From an uncultured Clostridia bacterium (lineage in GTDB: Bacteria; Bacillota; Clostridia; Oscillospirales; Ruminococcaceae), in assembly GCA_947626165.1 (NCBI GenBank), contig CANQRG010000006.1, forward strand, positions 1-64,000: a DNA stretch of 64,000 bases, written 5' to 3'. Below, piece by piece: positions 23,135 to 30,854 of this stretch (positions within the stretch are counted from its first letter, which is position 1; every line of letters begins with the position of its first letter). The notes under the pieces were generated by a model that was given only the letters and a program-made list of their open reading frames with translations, ran no database searches and was not told where the DNA came from. Made by a program: the position numbers and the translations under genes.

Positions 23135-24412
23135 ATGTCAACAGCATTTAAACCGGCGGATATTCTTCTGCCGAACGGCAAAACAGATATGTTTGCGTGG
23201 TCGGTCGTTGCCTGCGACCAGTATACAAGCGAGCCTGAATACTGGAAGGACGTCGAAAGAACCGTCGGAGATAAAGCGTCTACGCTCAATATGATTTTGC
23301 CTGAGATATATCTTTCAGACAGCGATGTTGAAGAAAGAATACAAAACATACATAAGACAATGGATAAATACTTGTCATTAAACATTTTCAACGAGTACAG
23401 AAATTCATATATCTACACCGAGAGGATCCAGAGCAACGGAATACTTCGTCAGGGCTTGGTAGGAATGATAGACCTTGAAGAATATGATTACTCAAAGGGA
23501 AGCACTTCCCCTGTTCGTGCGACTGAGGCGACAGTAGTTGAGCGAATACCTCCGAGAATAAAGGTAAGGCGAGGCGCTAAGCTTGAACTTCCGCACATAA
23601 TGATACTTATAGACGATGAGAACAAGACCGTAATCGAGCCAATAGGTGAGAAAGTTGGCTCTATGGAAAAGCTGTACGATTTCTCACTTATGAAAAACGG
23701 CGGAAGTATAAAGGGATACCTTGTTCAAGACGGCCAAAAAGATATGATCGACAGAGCATTAACGGCTCTTGGCGACAAGAAAGCCTTTAATGAAAAGTAC
23801 GGCTTATCAAACGCTCCTGTTTTACTATATGCTATGGGCGACGGCAACCACTCGCTTGCAACTGCAAAAGCGTATTATGAGGAACTCAAGGCAAGCAATC
23901 CTGATAAAGATATGTCTCTACACCCTGCAAGATACGCACTGGTTGAGATAGTCAATCTACACAGCGCGGCTTTGCAGTTTGAAGCTATCCACCGCATTGT
24001 CACAGATGTTGACTGCGACGATTTGCTGGCAAATCTTAAATCTGTGCTTTTGCTTACTGAAACGGACAGTGGTTCAGGTCAGGCATTTACATATGTTTTC
24101 AAGGGTGTTAAAAAGAAGGTGTTTATAAACAATAAGCTTTCAAATTTAACTGTCGGCTCACTGCAAGCAGTATTGGACGATTATATTAAAGAAAACGGCG
24201 GAAAGGTAGATTATATTCACGGAGCAGATGTTTTGGAAAAGCTGGCTCAGGCAGATAACAGCATAGGTTTCATACTTCCCGATATGCTTAAATCGGAGCT
24301 TTTCCCGACCGTTATTAAAGACGGCGCTCTGCCGAGAAAAACATTCTCTATGGGTCACGCTGAGGATAAGAGATTTTATATAGAGTGTAGGAAAATTATA
24401 ATGGATAATTGA
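23135..24412 (+). CDS. DUF1015 family protein
   Basis: 425 aa, the full length of DUF1015 (PF06245-type) proteins. Family hallmarks: MFAWSVVACDQYTS near the start, DLEEYDYSKGSTSPVRATEATVVERIPPR, the GDGNHSLATAKAYYE motif, and GFILPDMLKSELFPTVIKDGALPRKTFSMGHA at the end. Some members are linked to sugar-phosphate or HTH-type gene neighbourhoods, but no reaction is proven. AAAGGAG precedes the ATG. Likely in one transcript with the ECF S-component, closed by a terminator shared in space with rpiB. Confidence 0.88.
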   Translation: MSTAFKPADILLPNGKTDMFAWSVVACDQYTSEPEYWKDVERTVGDKASTLNMILPEIYLSDSDVEERIQNIHKTMDKYLSLNIFNEYRNSYIYTERIQSNGILRQGLVGMIDLEEYDYSKGSTSPVRATEATVVERIPPRIKVRRGAKLELPHIMILIDDENKTVIEPIGEKVGSMEKLYDFSLMKNGGSIKGYLVQDGQKDMIDRALTALGDKKAFNEKYGLSNAPVLLYAMGDGNHSLATAKAYYEELKASNPDKDMSLHPARYALVEIVNLHSAALQFEAIHRIVTDVDCDDLLANLKSVLLLTETDSGSGQAFTYVFKGVKKKVFINNKLSNLTVGSLQAVLDDYIKENGGKVDYIHGADVLEKLAQADNSIGFILPDMLKSELFPTVIKDGALPRKTFSMGHAEDKRFYIECRKIIMDN

Positions 24413-24440
24413 TATTGGATAATGGATAAATCAATAAGCA

Positions 24441-24475
24441 AAAAAGTGTTCGGAAAAAAACGAACACTTTTTCTA
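24441..24475. terminator. Bidirectional terminator between DUF1015 and rpiB
   Basis: AAAAAGTGTTCG, AAAAAAA-type loop, CGAACACTTTTT then CTATT. Perfect 12-bp stem with A and T runs on either side. Confidence 0.85.
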
Positions 24476-24503
24476 TTCTCTAACTTCTAACCTCTAACCT
24501 CTA
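24474..24503 (-). repeat. Heptamer array inside the 3' end of rpiB
   Basis: Minus strand reads AGAGGTT, AGAGGTT, AGAAGTT, AGAGAAT in 7-nt register. The first units encode the final residues (EVRG) of RpiB and its TAG stop at 24487-24489. Confidence 0.8.
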
Positions 24504-24927
24504 TATCCGTTATCATATCCACACGTCTCTTGTGGCGTCCGCCGAGAAACTTTGTTTTCAAAAAGACATCGACAAGCTCGATTGCAAGACCTTTGCCTAC
24601 AACTCTTCCGCCCATACAAAGAACATTAGCGTCGTTGTGCTGCCTTGTCAGCTTTGCCGAATAGTAGTCTGAACAGCAAGCCGCCCTTATTCCTTTGACC
24701 TTATTTGCGGCGATTGAAATTCCTATACCTGTTCCGCAGACGAGTATCGCCTTTTCAATAGCTCCGTTTACTACATCTGCGCAGACCTCTTTTGCCTTTT
24801 GCGGATAGTCGCACTTCTCTCCGCTCATACAGCCGTAGTCTTTATACTCTATCCCGTTTTCCTTGAAATATTCAACTACAGCTTCTTTTATTTCAATTCC
24901 TGCGTGGTCGTTGCCTATTCCTATCAT
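24487..24927 (-). CDS. rpiB: Ribose-5-phosphate isomerase B
   Basis: 146 aa. RpiB/LacAB fold with GNDHAGIEIKEAVVEY at the N-terminus and the active loop VCGTGIGISIAANK (catalytic Cys), plus ACCSDYYSAKLTRQHNDANVLCMGGR. It interconverts ribose-5-phosphate and ribulose-5-phosphate in the cytoplasm; allose-phosphate activity is possible in this family. Usual length is 140-150. The last four residues and the stop codon are written in an AGAGGTT heptamer repeat, showing that the repeat invaded or was tolerated in the coding end. GGAG ribosome site. Confidence 0.93.
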   Translation of the reverse strand: MIGIGNDHAGIEIKEAVVEYFKENGIEYKDYGCMSGEKCDYPQKAKEVCADVVNGAIEKAILVCGTGIGISIAANKVKGIRAACCSDYYSAKLTRQHNDANVLCMGGRVVGKGLAIELVDVFLKTKFLGGRHKRRVDMITDIEVRG

Positions 24928-24995
24928 AATTTTTCTCCTTAAAATATTGTGTCGGTTTCTTGCCTCATATATCTGTAAGTTATTACATTCAATAA

Positions 24996-25196
24996 TTATT
25001 TATTATCCTTTTCCTTGTCTCTCTCCATAGTTTCACTAATTGCCCGATTAACAAATTTGTTTAATGAGCCGTCATACTTATTTGCGTGAGCCGATATGTT
25101 CTCTCGTTTCCCTTTAGGAACTCTTATATTAATATTATCATAATGATTTTTATTATATTTATTAATTGCTCTTTTTTGAGCTTTACTAACTGGCAT
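24996..25196 (-). CDS. RHH/Arc-like small protein, second of a tandem pair
   Basis: I take ATG 25196 (by alignment with its neighbour and AAAGGA 9 nt upstream) rather than the track start at 25202, giving 66 aa (MPVSKAQKRAINKYNKNHYDNINIRVPKG...). The strand-helix-helix pattern (INIRVPKGKRENISAHANKYDGSLNKFVNRAISETMERD) is that of Arc/MetJ-type RHH DNA binders, often antitoxins. About 60% identical in sight to the upstream twin. Its start region overlaps the twin's TGA stop, so the two are translationally coupled. No toxin is adjacent. Confidence 0.7.
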   Translation of the reverse strand: MPVSKAQKRAINKYNKNHYDNINIRVPKGKRENISAHANKYDGSLNKFVNRAISETMERDKEKDNK

Positions 25197-25201
25197 ATTC
25201 A

Positions 25202-25396
25202 TCAGTCCTTTTCATTATCTCTCTCCATAGCTTCATTGATTGCTCTGTTAAGAAATTTGTTCAACGATCCATCATGTTTAATTGCATGAGACTTAACTAC
25301 TTCCTTTTCACCCTTAGGAAGCCTAAGATCAATCCTGTCATAATGATTTTTATTATACTTTGCATTCGCTCTAATTTTCGCTTTACTAGCTGGCAT
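25202..25396 (-). CDS. RHH/Arc-like small protein, first of a tandem pair
   Basis: 64 aa (MPASKAKIRANAKYNKNHYDRIDLRLPKG...DGSLNKFLNRAINEAMERD), a ribbon-helix-helix protein with a basic N-terminal arm. It is the upstream copy of a recent tandem duplication with the gene at 24996; both keep the NKNHYD, PKG and DGSLNKF motifs. In mobile elements this family is often annotated as an Arc-like or antitoxin protein. Here it lies alone between rpiB and a block of repeats. AGGTGAAAAAATATG start. Confidence 0.7.
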   Translation of the reverse strand: MPASKAKIRANAKYNKNHYDRIDLRLPKGEKEVVKSHAIKHDGSLNKFLNRAINEAMERDNEKD

Positions 25397-25469
25397 ATTT
25401 TTTCACCTTAAGTAATTATTTATTAATAAAATCACATTTAATCAAAAATTATTGTACCTAGTCGAAAAG

Positions 25470-25736
25470 GAGAGTTCTTGCCTCTTGCCTCTAAAATTCT
25501 TGCCTCTTATAGCCCAAAGGCAGCACTGAATGCAACGTCACCGTTGCCTTACCGTTCTTACTTTTTGTTTCTTGTATCTCGGTACTAGCCTGCCGTTGCA
25601 CAAAATAAATACATTTTACGAACTATCCAAAGGCAGCACTGGATGCAACGTCACCGTTGCCCGCCGTTGTACAAACTATAACACTTGTCATACTACCCAA
25701 AGGCGGCAGAGCCCCCGCTGGTTCAGCGGCGGCGGT
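25470..25736. repeat. Composite repeat, copies D1 and D2 in tandem
   Basis: Minus-orientation heptamers (TTCTTGCCTCTTGCCTCT) from 25475, then two elements head to tail. D1 includes CTGCCGTTGCACAAAATAAA...CCAAAGGCAG and a GCAACG-GTGA-CGTTGC stem. D2 has CCGCCGTTGTACAAAC...CCAAAGGCGG and the stem CCGCTG-AAC-CAGCGG. The outer pairs differ (CTGCC/GGCAG against CCGCC/GGCGG) but keep complementarity. D2 runs into the tsaB coding end. No gene is seen in this stretch. Confidence 0.8.
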
Positions 25737-26451
25737 CTTTTTCCGCTTTTGTTATCTGCAAATAGCTTGCGTTGAGTTTTGAAGCGTCATCAAAAAGGCT
25801 TTCGTCATTAAGCGCTATCATACATAAAGAACTTGCATTTTGAAGTCTTTTTCCGATAGGAGCCAATACGACGCTTTCATCGTCATTAAACAAGCCGTCT
25901 TTGATTTCTTTTGCATTATCGCCGACAAGGATTATACTCTCAAAAGCATTATCCTGCCTGTATTTCAGTATATCATCGTTACTGCAAACAGTATCGTCGT
26001 AAATACATTCAATCTTTTCAGCGTAAATTTTGTACGCTCCGAAATAAGACACATTCGGTCTTGCCCTCATAACTGAAAATACGATTTTCCCGTCACGCTC
26101 TCCGCTGCATACATTCATAGCAAGCGATTTCAATGTCGAGATACCTGCGCACTTTTTGTTATCCTTAAAGCATAACCCCTTTACCGCCGAAATACCTATT
26201 CTAAGACCCGTATAGCTTCCCGGCCCGTTTGCAACAGCAACAGCGTAAATGTCAGCGAGAGTTAAATCGGCGTCAATTAATAGCCTTTTCAAAATCGGGA
26301 GCAAAACCTGAGAATGGGTAAGCTCGGTTATAACGGTGGTGTTTGCCAAGATCCTGTCCTTGTCCGCAACGGCTAAAGACGCTATTTTTCCCGAAGTGTC
26401 AACGCCGAGAACTATTTTTGATTTTTCATCTTTTTTATTCAAAGCGTTCAT
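25723..26451 (-). CDS. tsaB: TsaB, t6A37 threonylcarbamoyl transfer complex subunit
   Basis: True start is ATG 26451, inside the end of tsaE (17-nt overlap); the track's 36-residue extension is tsaE out of frame. 242 aa with the ASKHA fold: VLGVDTSGKIASLAVADKD, LTHSQVLLPILKRLL and VANGPGSYTGLRIGISAVKGLC are TsaB hallmarks. It dimerises with TsaD in making t6A37 in tRNAs reading ANN codons. tsaE lies upstream; tsaD is not in the window. The C-terminal KDRRR and TGA stop are encoded by the hairpin part of repeat copy D2, so the protein tail was rewritten by the repeat. Confidence 0.92.
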   Translation of the reverse strand: MNALNKKDEKSKIVLGVDTSGKIASLAVADKDRILANTTVITELTHSQVLLPILKRLLIDADLTLADIYAVAVANGPGSYTGLRIGISAVKGLCFKDNKKCAGISTLKSLAMNVCSGERDGKIVFSVMRARPNVSYFGAYKIYAEKIECIYDDTVCSNDDILKYRQDNAFESIILVGDNAKEIKDGLFNDDESVVLAPIGKRLQNASSLCMIALNDESLFDDASKLNASYLQITKAEKDRRR

Positions 26452-26869
26452 CTCCGATGATTTCAATTTCCCTTTCGTTTTCACTAAGCCTTGTGATTTT
26501 AATGTATATGGTATTCTCGGGCAGTGCGTCTGAAATGTTTTCGCTCCACTCCACCGCAAGAATGTTTCTGTCGTTCATATAATCGTAAAAGCCGGTCGTT
26601 TCAAGGTCTAGCGAGCTTGTTATTCTATACATATCAAAGTGACACAGCATAATATTGCTGCTGTCAGACCTGTATTCATTTACAAGCGCAAAGGTAGGAG
26701 ATGTAACCATATCTCCTATCCCAAGACCGATAGAAAGTCCTCTTGTAAAGGTAGTTTTTCCAACGCCTAAGCCGCCTACATAGGCAATAACGTCTCCGCC
26801 CTTGAGCTTTTTACCGACGCTTTCTGCAAATTTAATTGTCTCCTCAGGCGAGCTGGTTACTACCTTCAT
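26435..26869 (-). CDS. tsaE: TsaE, t6A biosynthesis ATPase
   Basis: 144 aa. Walker A GGLGVGKTTFTRG (32-44), TSPTFALVNEY, and the FDMYRI and AVEWSEN motifs of the YjeE/TsaE family. The ATPase activates or resets the TsaBD complex during t6A37 synthesis. ATGA-style coupling to tsaB. Upstream spacing to the membrane protein gene is 19 nt, so the three may be one operon. Confidence 0.93.
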   Translation of the reverse strand: MKVVTSSPEETIKFAESVGKKLKGGDVIAYVGGLGVGKTTFTRGLSIGLGIGDMVTSPTFALVNEYRSDSSNIMLCHFDMYRITSSLDLETTGFYDYMNDRNILAVEWSENISDALPENTIYIKITRLSENEREIEIIGDERFE

Positions 26870-26888
26870 TTTAATTCTCCTGTTATAA

Positions 26889-27605
26889 TTATTTCAAAAG
26901 CGCTTCTTCCGAATGGTCATCGTACAGCGGCTCGTTTGACAAAACCTCGTCTATTTTACTGCTTTGGTCGCTGTCGGTTACCGCTTCGGCTGGTTCAGGT
27001 TCGTTTTTATCGGCGCTGCCGTCATTCTTATGCCTTACCTTTGTATCAAATCTCTCGATAAACGTAAAATACTTCTGTGCCGCTTCAATTTGATCTATCT
27101 CAAACGGACACTCGTCTGCTATCTGCTTTGTATTGAGAGCCGCAACGGTAAACTCTATTATTTCATTGCCGTCGTTATCATAGAATATGGCGTTAGTTTT
27201 CATATATCTTATTACAATTCTCGAAACATTGTCAAGAGCAAGACGGATAGGTTCTTCGGCAATAGCCCTGTCGCCTCTGAATTTGATAGGGATAGCATAA
27301 CTTTCCCACTCTTTAAAAGCGTAGATGAAATACTCATATGTGTATGATTTCTTACCTCTGGCATTTGCAGTCGAGCCTGTTTTATTTGCAAATACTATTG
27401 TCAAGTCTTTTACATCTACATCAGGCAGTGCGTTTTCCACAAGAGTGTTTACACGCTGAATGTCACGCTTGAGTTTATGCTTGCGTCTTTTTTTGCCCAG
27501 CACTTTAAAGACTATTGCAAACAATATAATTAAAACAACTGCTGCGCATACCGCAAAGAAAATCATAGTTCCCTTTTCACCGAAAATATCTTTCAAAAAG
27601 TCCAT
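26889..27605 (-). CDS. Single-span membrane protein of unknown function
   Basis: 238 aa. One span at ~14-36 (MIFFAVCAAVVLIILFAIVFKVL) followed by a very basic patch (GKKRRKHKLKRD), so the bulk is cytoplasmic. A globular alpha/beta part (~50-180) has ESYAIPIKFRGDRAIAEEPIRLAL and VIRYMKTNAIFYDNDGNEIIEF. The tail is acidic and disordered (DKNEPEPAEAVTDSD). I do not recognise the family. Directly upstream of tsaE and 37 nt downstream of fhs, same direction, so probably co-transcribed with one or both. Confidence 0.7.
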   Translation of the reverse strand: MDFLKDIFGEKGTMIFFAVCAAVVLIILFAIVFKVLGKKRRKHKLKRDIQRVNTLVENALPDVDVKDLTIVFANKTGSTANARGKKSYTYEYFIYAFKEWESYAIPIKFRGDRAIAEEPIRLALDNVSRIVIRYMKTNAIFYDNDGNEIIEFTVAALNTKQIADECPFEIDQIEAAQKYFTFIERFDTKVRHKNDGSADKNEPEPAEAVTDSDQSSKIDEVLSNEPLYDDHSEEALLK

Positions 27606-27642
27606 TTTACATTCTCCGTTCGTATGATTTTTTAATAAAGCC

Positions 27643-29322
27643 TTAGAAAAGACCGCTTATATTTCCGTTATTGTCGCAATCTATATTATTCGCAGCAGGA
27701 GATTTAGGAAGTCCCGGCATAGTCATAATATCACCTGTATACGCAACTATAAAGCCTGCTCCGTTTGAAAGCTTCAAGTCTCGAACCGTTATCTCAAAGC
27801 CCTCCGGCTTACCCAGCTTTGTCGGATCGTCAGAAAGCGAATACTGCGTCTTTGCAACGCAAACAGGTATATCAGCATGACCTAACGCCTCGATTTCCTT
27901 TATAGCCTTTTCAGCTTGTTTGGTGTAAATAACACCGTCAGCACGGTATATCTCCTTTGAGATTATATCGAGCTTCTCCTTGATTGGAAGTTTCTCGTCA
28001 TAAAGAGTGTGGAAATTCGTTTCACTACCCTCGCACTTGTCTATAGTATCGCAGACCTTTTGCGCTAAGTCTGTTCCGCCGTCTCCGCCCTTTGCAAAAA
28101 TCTCAGCGAGAGACACCTCAACACCCATTTCCCTGCAAAAGTCTTTTATGTACTCTATCTCAGCCTCTGTATCAGTGTGAAATCTGTTTATCGCAACCAC
28201 AACAGGAACGCCGAATTTGTGCATATTTTCAATGTGGGTCTTAAGGTTCACTATACCCTTTTTAAGAGCGTCAACATTCTCTTCGGTAAGCTTATCTCTT
28301 GCAACTCCGCCGTTGTACTTGAGCGCGCGGATAGTCGCAACCAAAACTACGCAGTCAGGACTTAGATTTCCGAACCTGCACTTGATATCAAGAAACTTTT
28401 CAGCACCTAAGTCTGCGCCGAAGCCTGCCTCAGTAATACAGTAATCGCCCAGCTTCAAAGCCAGCTTTGTCGCACGAATAGAGTTACAGCCGTGTGCAAT
28501 ATTTGCAAAAGGACCTCCATGCATAATTGCAGGATTGTTCTCAAGCGTCTGAACAAGATTCGGCTTAAGAGCGTCCTTCAAGAGCGCGGTCATTGCGCCG
28601 CAGCCCTTTAACTGCTTTGCGTAAACGGGATTGCCGTCCAAATCATATGCCACCAGAATACGCTCAAGACGTTTCTTTAAGTCGTCCAAATCCGACGCTA
28701 AACAAAGTACAGCCATTATCTCAGTAGCGACGGTTATCTGAAAGCCGTCCTCACGGGGAACGCCGTTTACCTTTCCGCCAAGACCTATATTTATATATCT
28801 AAGCGCTCTGTCGTTCATATCAAGACAGCGCTTTATAAGAATTCTTCTCTGGTCTATTCTAAGCTCGTTGCCCTGCTGAAGATGGTTGTCAATAAGAGCG
28901 CAAAGCAGGTTGTTTGCAGAGGTTATAGCGTGCATATCTCCGGTAAAATGGAGGTTAATATCCTCCATCGGCACTACCTGAGCGTATCCTCCGCCTGCGG
29001 CGCCGCCCTTTATTCCGAACACAGGACCGAGTGACGGCTCTCTCAAAGCCAGAACGGCATTTTTGTTTATCTTAGCCATAGCCTGAGCAAGACCAACCGA
29101 AATAGTTGTTTTTCCCTCGCCGGCAGGGGTGGGATTTATTGCCGTAACCAAAATCAGCTTGCCGTCTTTTTTGCTTTCAAGCTTTTTAAATAGAGACTCC
29201 GAAAGCTTTGCCTTGTAATGTCCGTAAGGCTCGATATCTTCTTCATCTACCCCTAGTTTTTTGGCGATCTCATTAATTTTCAGCATTTTTGCTCTAGACG
29301 CAATCTCAATATCAGATAACAT
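27643..29322 (-). CDS. fhs: Formate--tetrahydrofolate ligase
   Basis: The start is ATG 29322 ([14 protein letters not shown]) with TAGGAGG upstream. The track's earlier start runs through the promoter. 559 aa, standard length. ATP site [64 protein letters not shown], and [19 protein letters not shown] at the C-terminus are all intact. It makes 10-formyl-THF from formate, ATP and THF for purine synthesis or one-carbon supply. No acetogenesis genes are nearby. Confidence 0.96.
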   Translation of the reverse strand: MLSDIEIASRAKMLKINEIAKKLGVDEEDIEPYGHYKAKLSESLFKKLESKKDGKLILVTAINPTPAGEGKTTISVGLAQAMAKINKNAVLALREPSLGPVFGIKGGAAGGGYAQVVPMEDINLHFTGDMHAITSANNLLCALIDNHLQQGNELRIDQRRILIKRCLDMNDRALRYINIGLGGKVNGVPREDGFQITVATEIMAVLCLASDLDDLKKRLERILVAYDLDGNPVYAKQLKGCGAMTALLKDALKPNLVQTLENNPAIMHGGPFANIAHGCNSIRATKLALKLGDYCITEAGFGADLGAEKFLDIKCRFGNLSPDCVVLVATIRALKYNGGVARDKLTEENVDALKKGIVNLKTHIENMHKFGVPVVVAINRFHTDTEAEIEYIKDFCREMGVEVSLAEIFAKGGDGGTDLAQKVCDTIDKCEGSETNFHTLYDEKLPIKEKLDIISKEIYRADGVIYTKQAEKAIKEIEALGHADIPVCVAKTQYSLSDDPTKLGKPEGFEITVRDLKLSNGAGFIVAYTGDIMTMPGLPKSPAANNIDCDNNGNISGLF

Positions 29323-29385
29323 AAAAAACCTCCTAATATATGAAAGTATATTCGCAAATATCTTATCCATACAATACTTATAAAT

Positions 29386-29414
29386 AGTATAACATACATT
29401 ATCCAATTTTGCAA
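29386..29414 (-). promoter_or_regulatory. fhs promoter
   Basis: Minus strand TTGCAA (29409-29414), 17-nt spacer, TATACT (29386-29391). It lies just inside repeat copy E's left flank. Confidence 0.6.
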
Positions 29415-29438
29415 AAATTTTTTGCATATGGTATAATT

Positions 29439-29552
29439 AGAGACAAGATACAAGAAGCAAGACCGGCGAACGCCGATGGCTCTTCAGCCTATTATTAACA
29501 AAGTATAGCTGTTAGTATCTTGTTTCTTGCCTCTGGTCTCTTGCTTCTAACT
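29439..29552. repeat. Composite repeat, copy E, with inverted heptamer arms
   Basis: Left arm AGAGACA, AGATACA, AGAAGCA; stem CGGCG-AA-CGCCG; a decayed core; right arm TCTTGTT, TCTTGCC, TCTGGTC, TCTTGCT, TCTAACT. The arms are complementary, so the entire element could fold into one long hairpin. It separates the divergent fhs and rsmE genes. Confidence 0.8.
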
Positions 29553-29569
29553 ATGGGGAGGTAATCAAT

Positions 29570-30304
29570 ATGCCCAGATTTTTTGTAAATAAAAATAACA
29601 TAAATGACGATCATATAACTATAAACGGCGGAGACGCTAAGCATATCGGAAGGTCGCTCAGAATGAAAATCGGAGACGAGCTTATTTTGTGCTGTGAAAA
29701 AGTTGACTATAAAACTAAAATTTTAAGTATAAGCGACAATGAGGTGCTTTGCGAGATTCTGTCGCAGTCTGAAATATGTTCAGAAGCAAATATGGACCTC
29801 ACATTATATCAGGCAGTGCCAAAAGGCGATAAGCTAGAATTTATCATACAAAAGGCTGTCGAGCTGGGAGCGGTCAAAATCGTTCCTGTTATAACCTCAC
29901 GCTGTATTTCACGTCCTGACAAGAAAGGCTTTTCAAAGAAAAAGGAGCGTCTTGGCAGGATTTCCCTTGAAGCCGCAAAGCAGTCGGGCAGAGGAATAAT
30001 TCCTGAAATTTCGGATATAATAGACTTTAAAACCGCAGTTTCTCAGCTTTCAGAACACGATTTTTCGTTTGTTTGCTACGAAAATGGCGGAGTTCCTTTT
30101 TCAAGCGTTGTCAACGCATCTGATTTCAAGAACAAAAGTATCGGTCTTTTTATCGGCAGTGAGGGCGGTTTTGATGAAAGCGAAATAGAAGTCTGCGAGG
30201 AAACGGGCATAAAAATAATAAGTATGGGAAAACGCATATTAAGATGCGAAACTGCTCCGATTAGTGCGATAAGCATAATTATGGCACTAAGCGGAAATAT
30301 GTAA
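29570..30304 (+). CDS. rsmE: 16S rRNA m3U1498 methyltransferase RsmE
   Basis: 244 aa with the SPOUT fold of RsmE: N-terminal PUA-like part (MPRFFVNKNNIN...GGDAKHIGRSLRMKIGDELIL), YQAVPKGDKLEFIIQKAVELGA, SLEAAKQSGRGIIPEI, and the knot FIGSEGGFDESEIE...LGKRILRCETAPISAIS-type end (MGKRILRCETAPISAI). It methylates U1498 in the decoding region with SAM. GGGGAGG start. No prmA upstream, which is unusual because the pair is often linked. Confidence 0.94.
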   Translation: MPRFFVNKNNINDDHITINGGDAKHIGRSLRMKIGDELILCCEKVDYKTKILSISDNEVLCEILSQSEICSEANMDLTLYQAVPKGDKLEFIIQKAVELGAVKIVPVITSRCISRPDKKGFSKKKERLGRISLEAAKQSGRGIIPEISDIIDFKTAVSQLSEHDFSFVCYENGGVPFSSVVNASDFKNKSIGLFIGSEGGFDESEIEVCEETGIKIISMGKRILRCETAPISAISIIMALSGNM

Positions 30305-30345
30305 CCCAATTTAATTCAGATAAGTAATAAATTTGATTAAAAGAC

Positions 30346-30374
30346 TTGAAATTGTCAGATAAACGTGTTATAAT
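30346..30374 (+). promoter_or_regulatory. Promoter of the acidic membrane protein
   Basis: TTGAAA (30346-30351), 17-nt spacer, TATAAT (30369-30374), with a predicted ~95-nt leader before the ATG. Confidence 0.65.
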
Positions 30375-30400
30375 TTTGATGTAATAAAGATAAAATATTA

Positions 30401-30476
30401 TTGCTAACTGAGATTAGCGTGGAAGTGTTTCACGCTGGAAAGGAAGCCTTTGCAAAACAGAGGTACGGTGATCAAT
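30401..30476 (+). promoter_or_regulatory. Structured 5' leader, candidate cis RNA element
   Basis: Three short hairpins in a row: GCTAA-CTGAGA-TTAGC, AGCGTG-GAAGTGTTT-CACGCT and AAAGG-AAG-CCTTT. The first two share bases (TTAGCG), so they could be alternatives. The ribosome site GGTGATC follows. No known riboswitch consensus is recognised. Confidence 0.35.
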
Positions 30477-30776
30477 ATGAGTAAATTAAAAACTATTCTA
30501 GGCATTTCAGCAATTGCAGGCGCAATAGGAGCATTACTTGCGTACAAGAAGAAAAAAGAAATGGAAGAGTACGAATACGAAGAATTTGACGAGTGCTTCT
30601 GCGACGACTGCTGCTATCCCGATGAGGAAAGTGCTGAGGAAGCAATAAACGAAGCGGCTGAAAATACGGCTGATGAAACGTCTGACGATAAGAGTGAGGA
30701 TACAACTGACAGTGTAGCTGAGGAAACTGACGAAAGCACTGCACCTGAAGCTGAAGCAGATCAGGCAGAAGAGTAA
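30477..30776 (+). CDS. Small membrane-anchored acidic protein
   Basis: Start chosen at ATG 30477 (GGTGAT ribosome site), 99 aa. One N-terminal span (LKTILGISAIAGAIGALLAY), a KKKK stop-transfer signal, then an almost wholly acidic tail with a small cysteine cluster (DECFCDDCCYPDEE) and Glu/Asp/Ala/Thr repeats. Orientation rule puts the acidic tail in the cytosol. The cysteines could bind metal. Acidic low-complexity proteins of this kind are common in Clostridia and uncharacterised. A strong terminator follows. Confidence 0.65.
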   Translation: MSKLKTILGISAIAGAIGALLAYKKKKEMEEYEYEEFDECFCDDCCYPDEESAEEAINEAAENTADETSDDKSEDTTDSVAEETDESTAPEAEADQAEE

Positions 30777-30803
30777 TTGATAATTCAATAATTTAATAAA
30801 AAT

Positions 30804-30854
30804 AACCGATGGCGTTTATTATTAGTTGAAACAAACCCATCGGTTTTTTATTTT
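30804..30854. terminator. Bidirectional terminator before uvrC
   Basis: AACCGATGG and CCATCGGTT enclose 24 nt, then TTTTTATTTTTT; convergent use by the acidic protein gene and uvrC. Confidence 0.75.

Noticed and set aside
25470-25736. Insertion sequence at the tandem repeats near tsaB.
   Set aside because: No transposase ORF and no target duplications; it is two copies of the short repeat.
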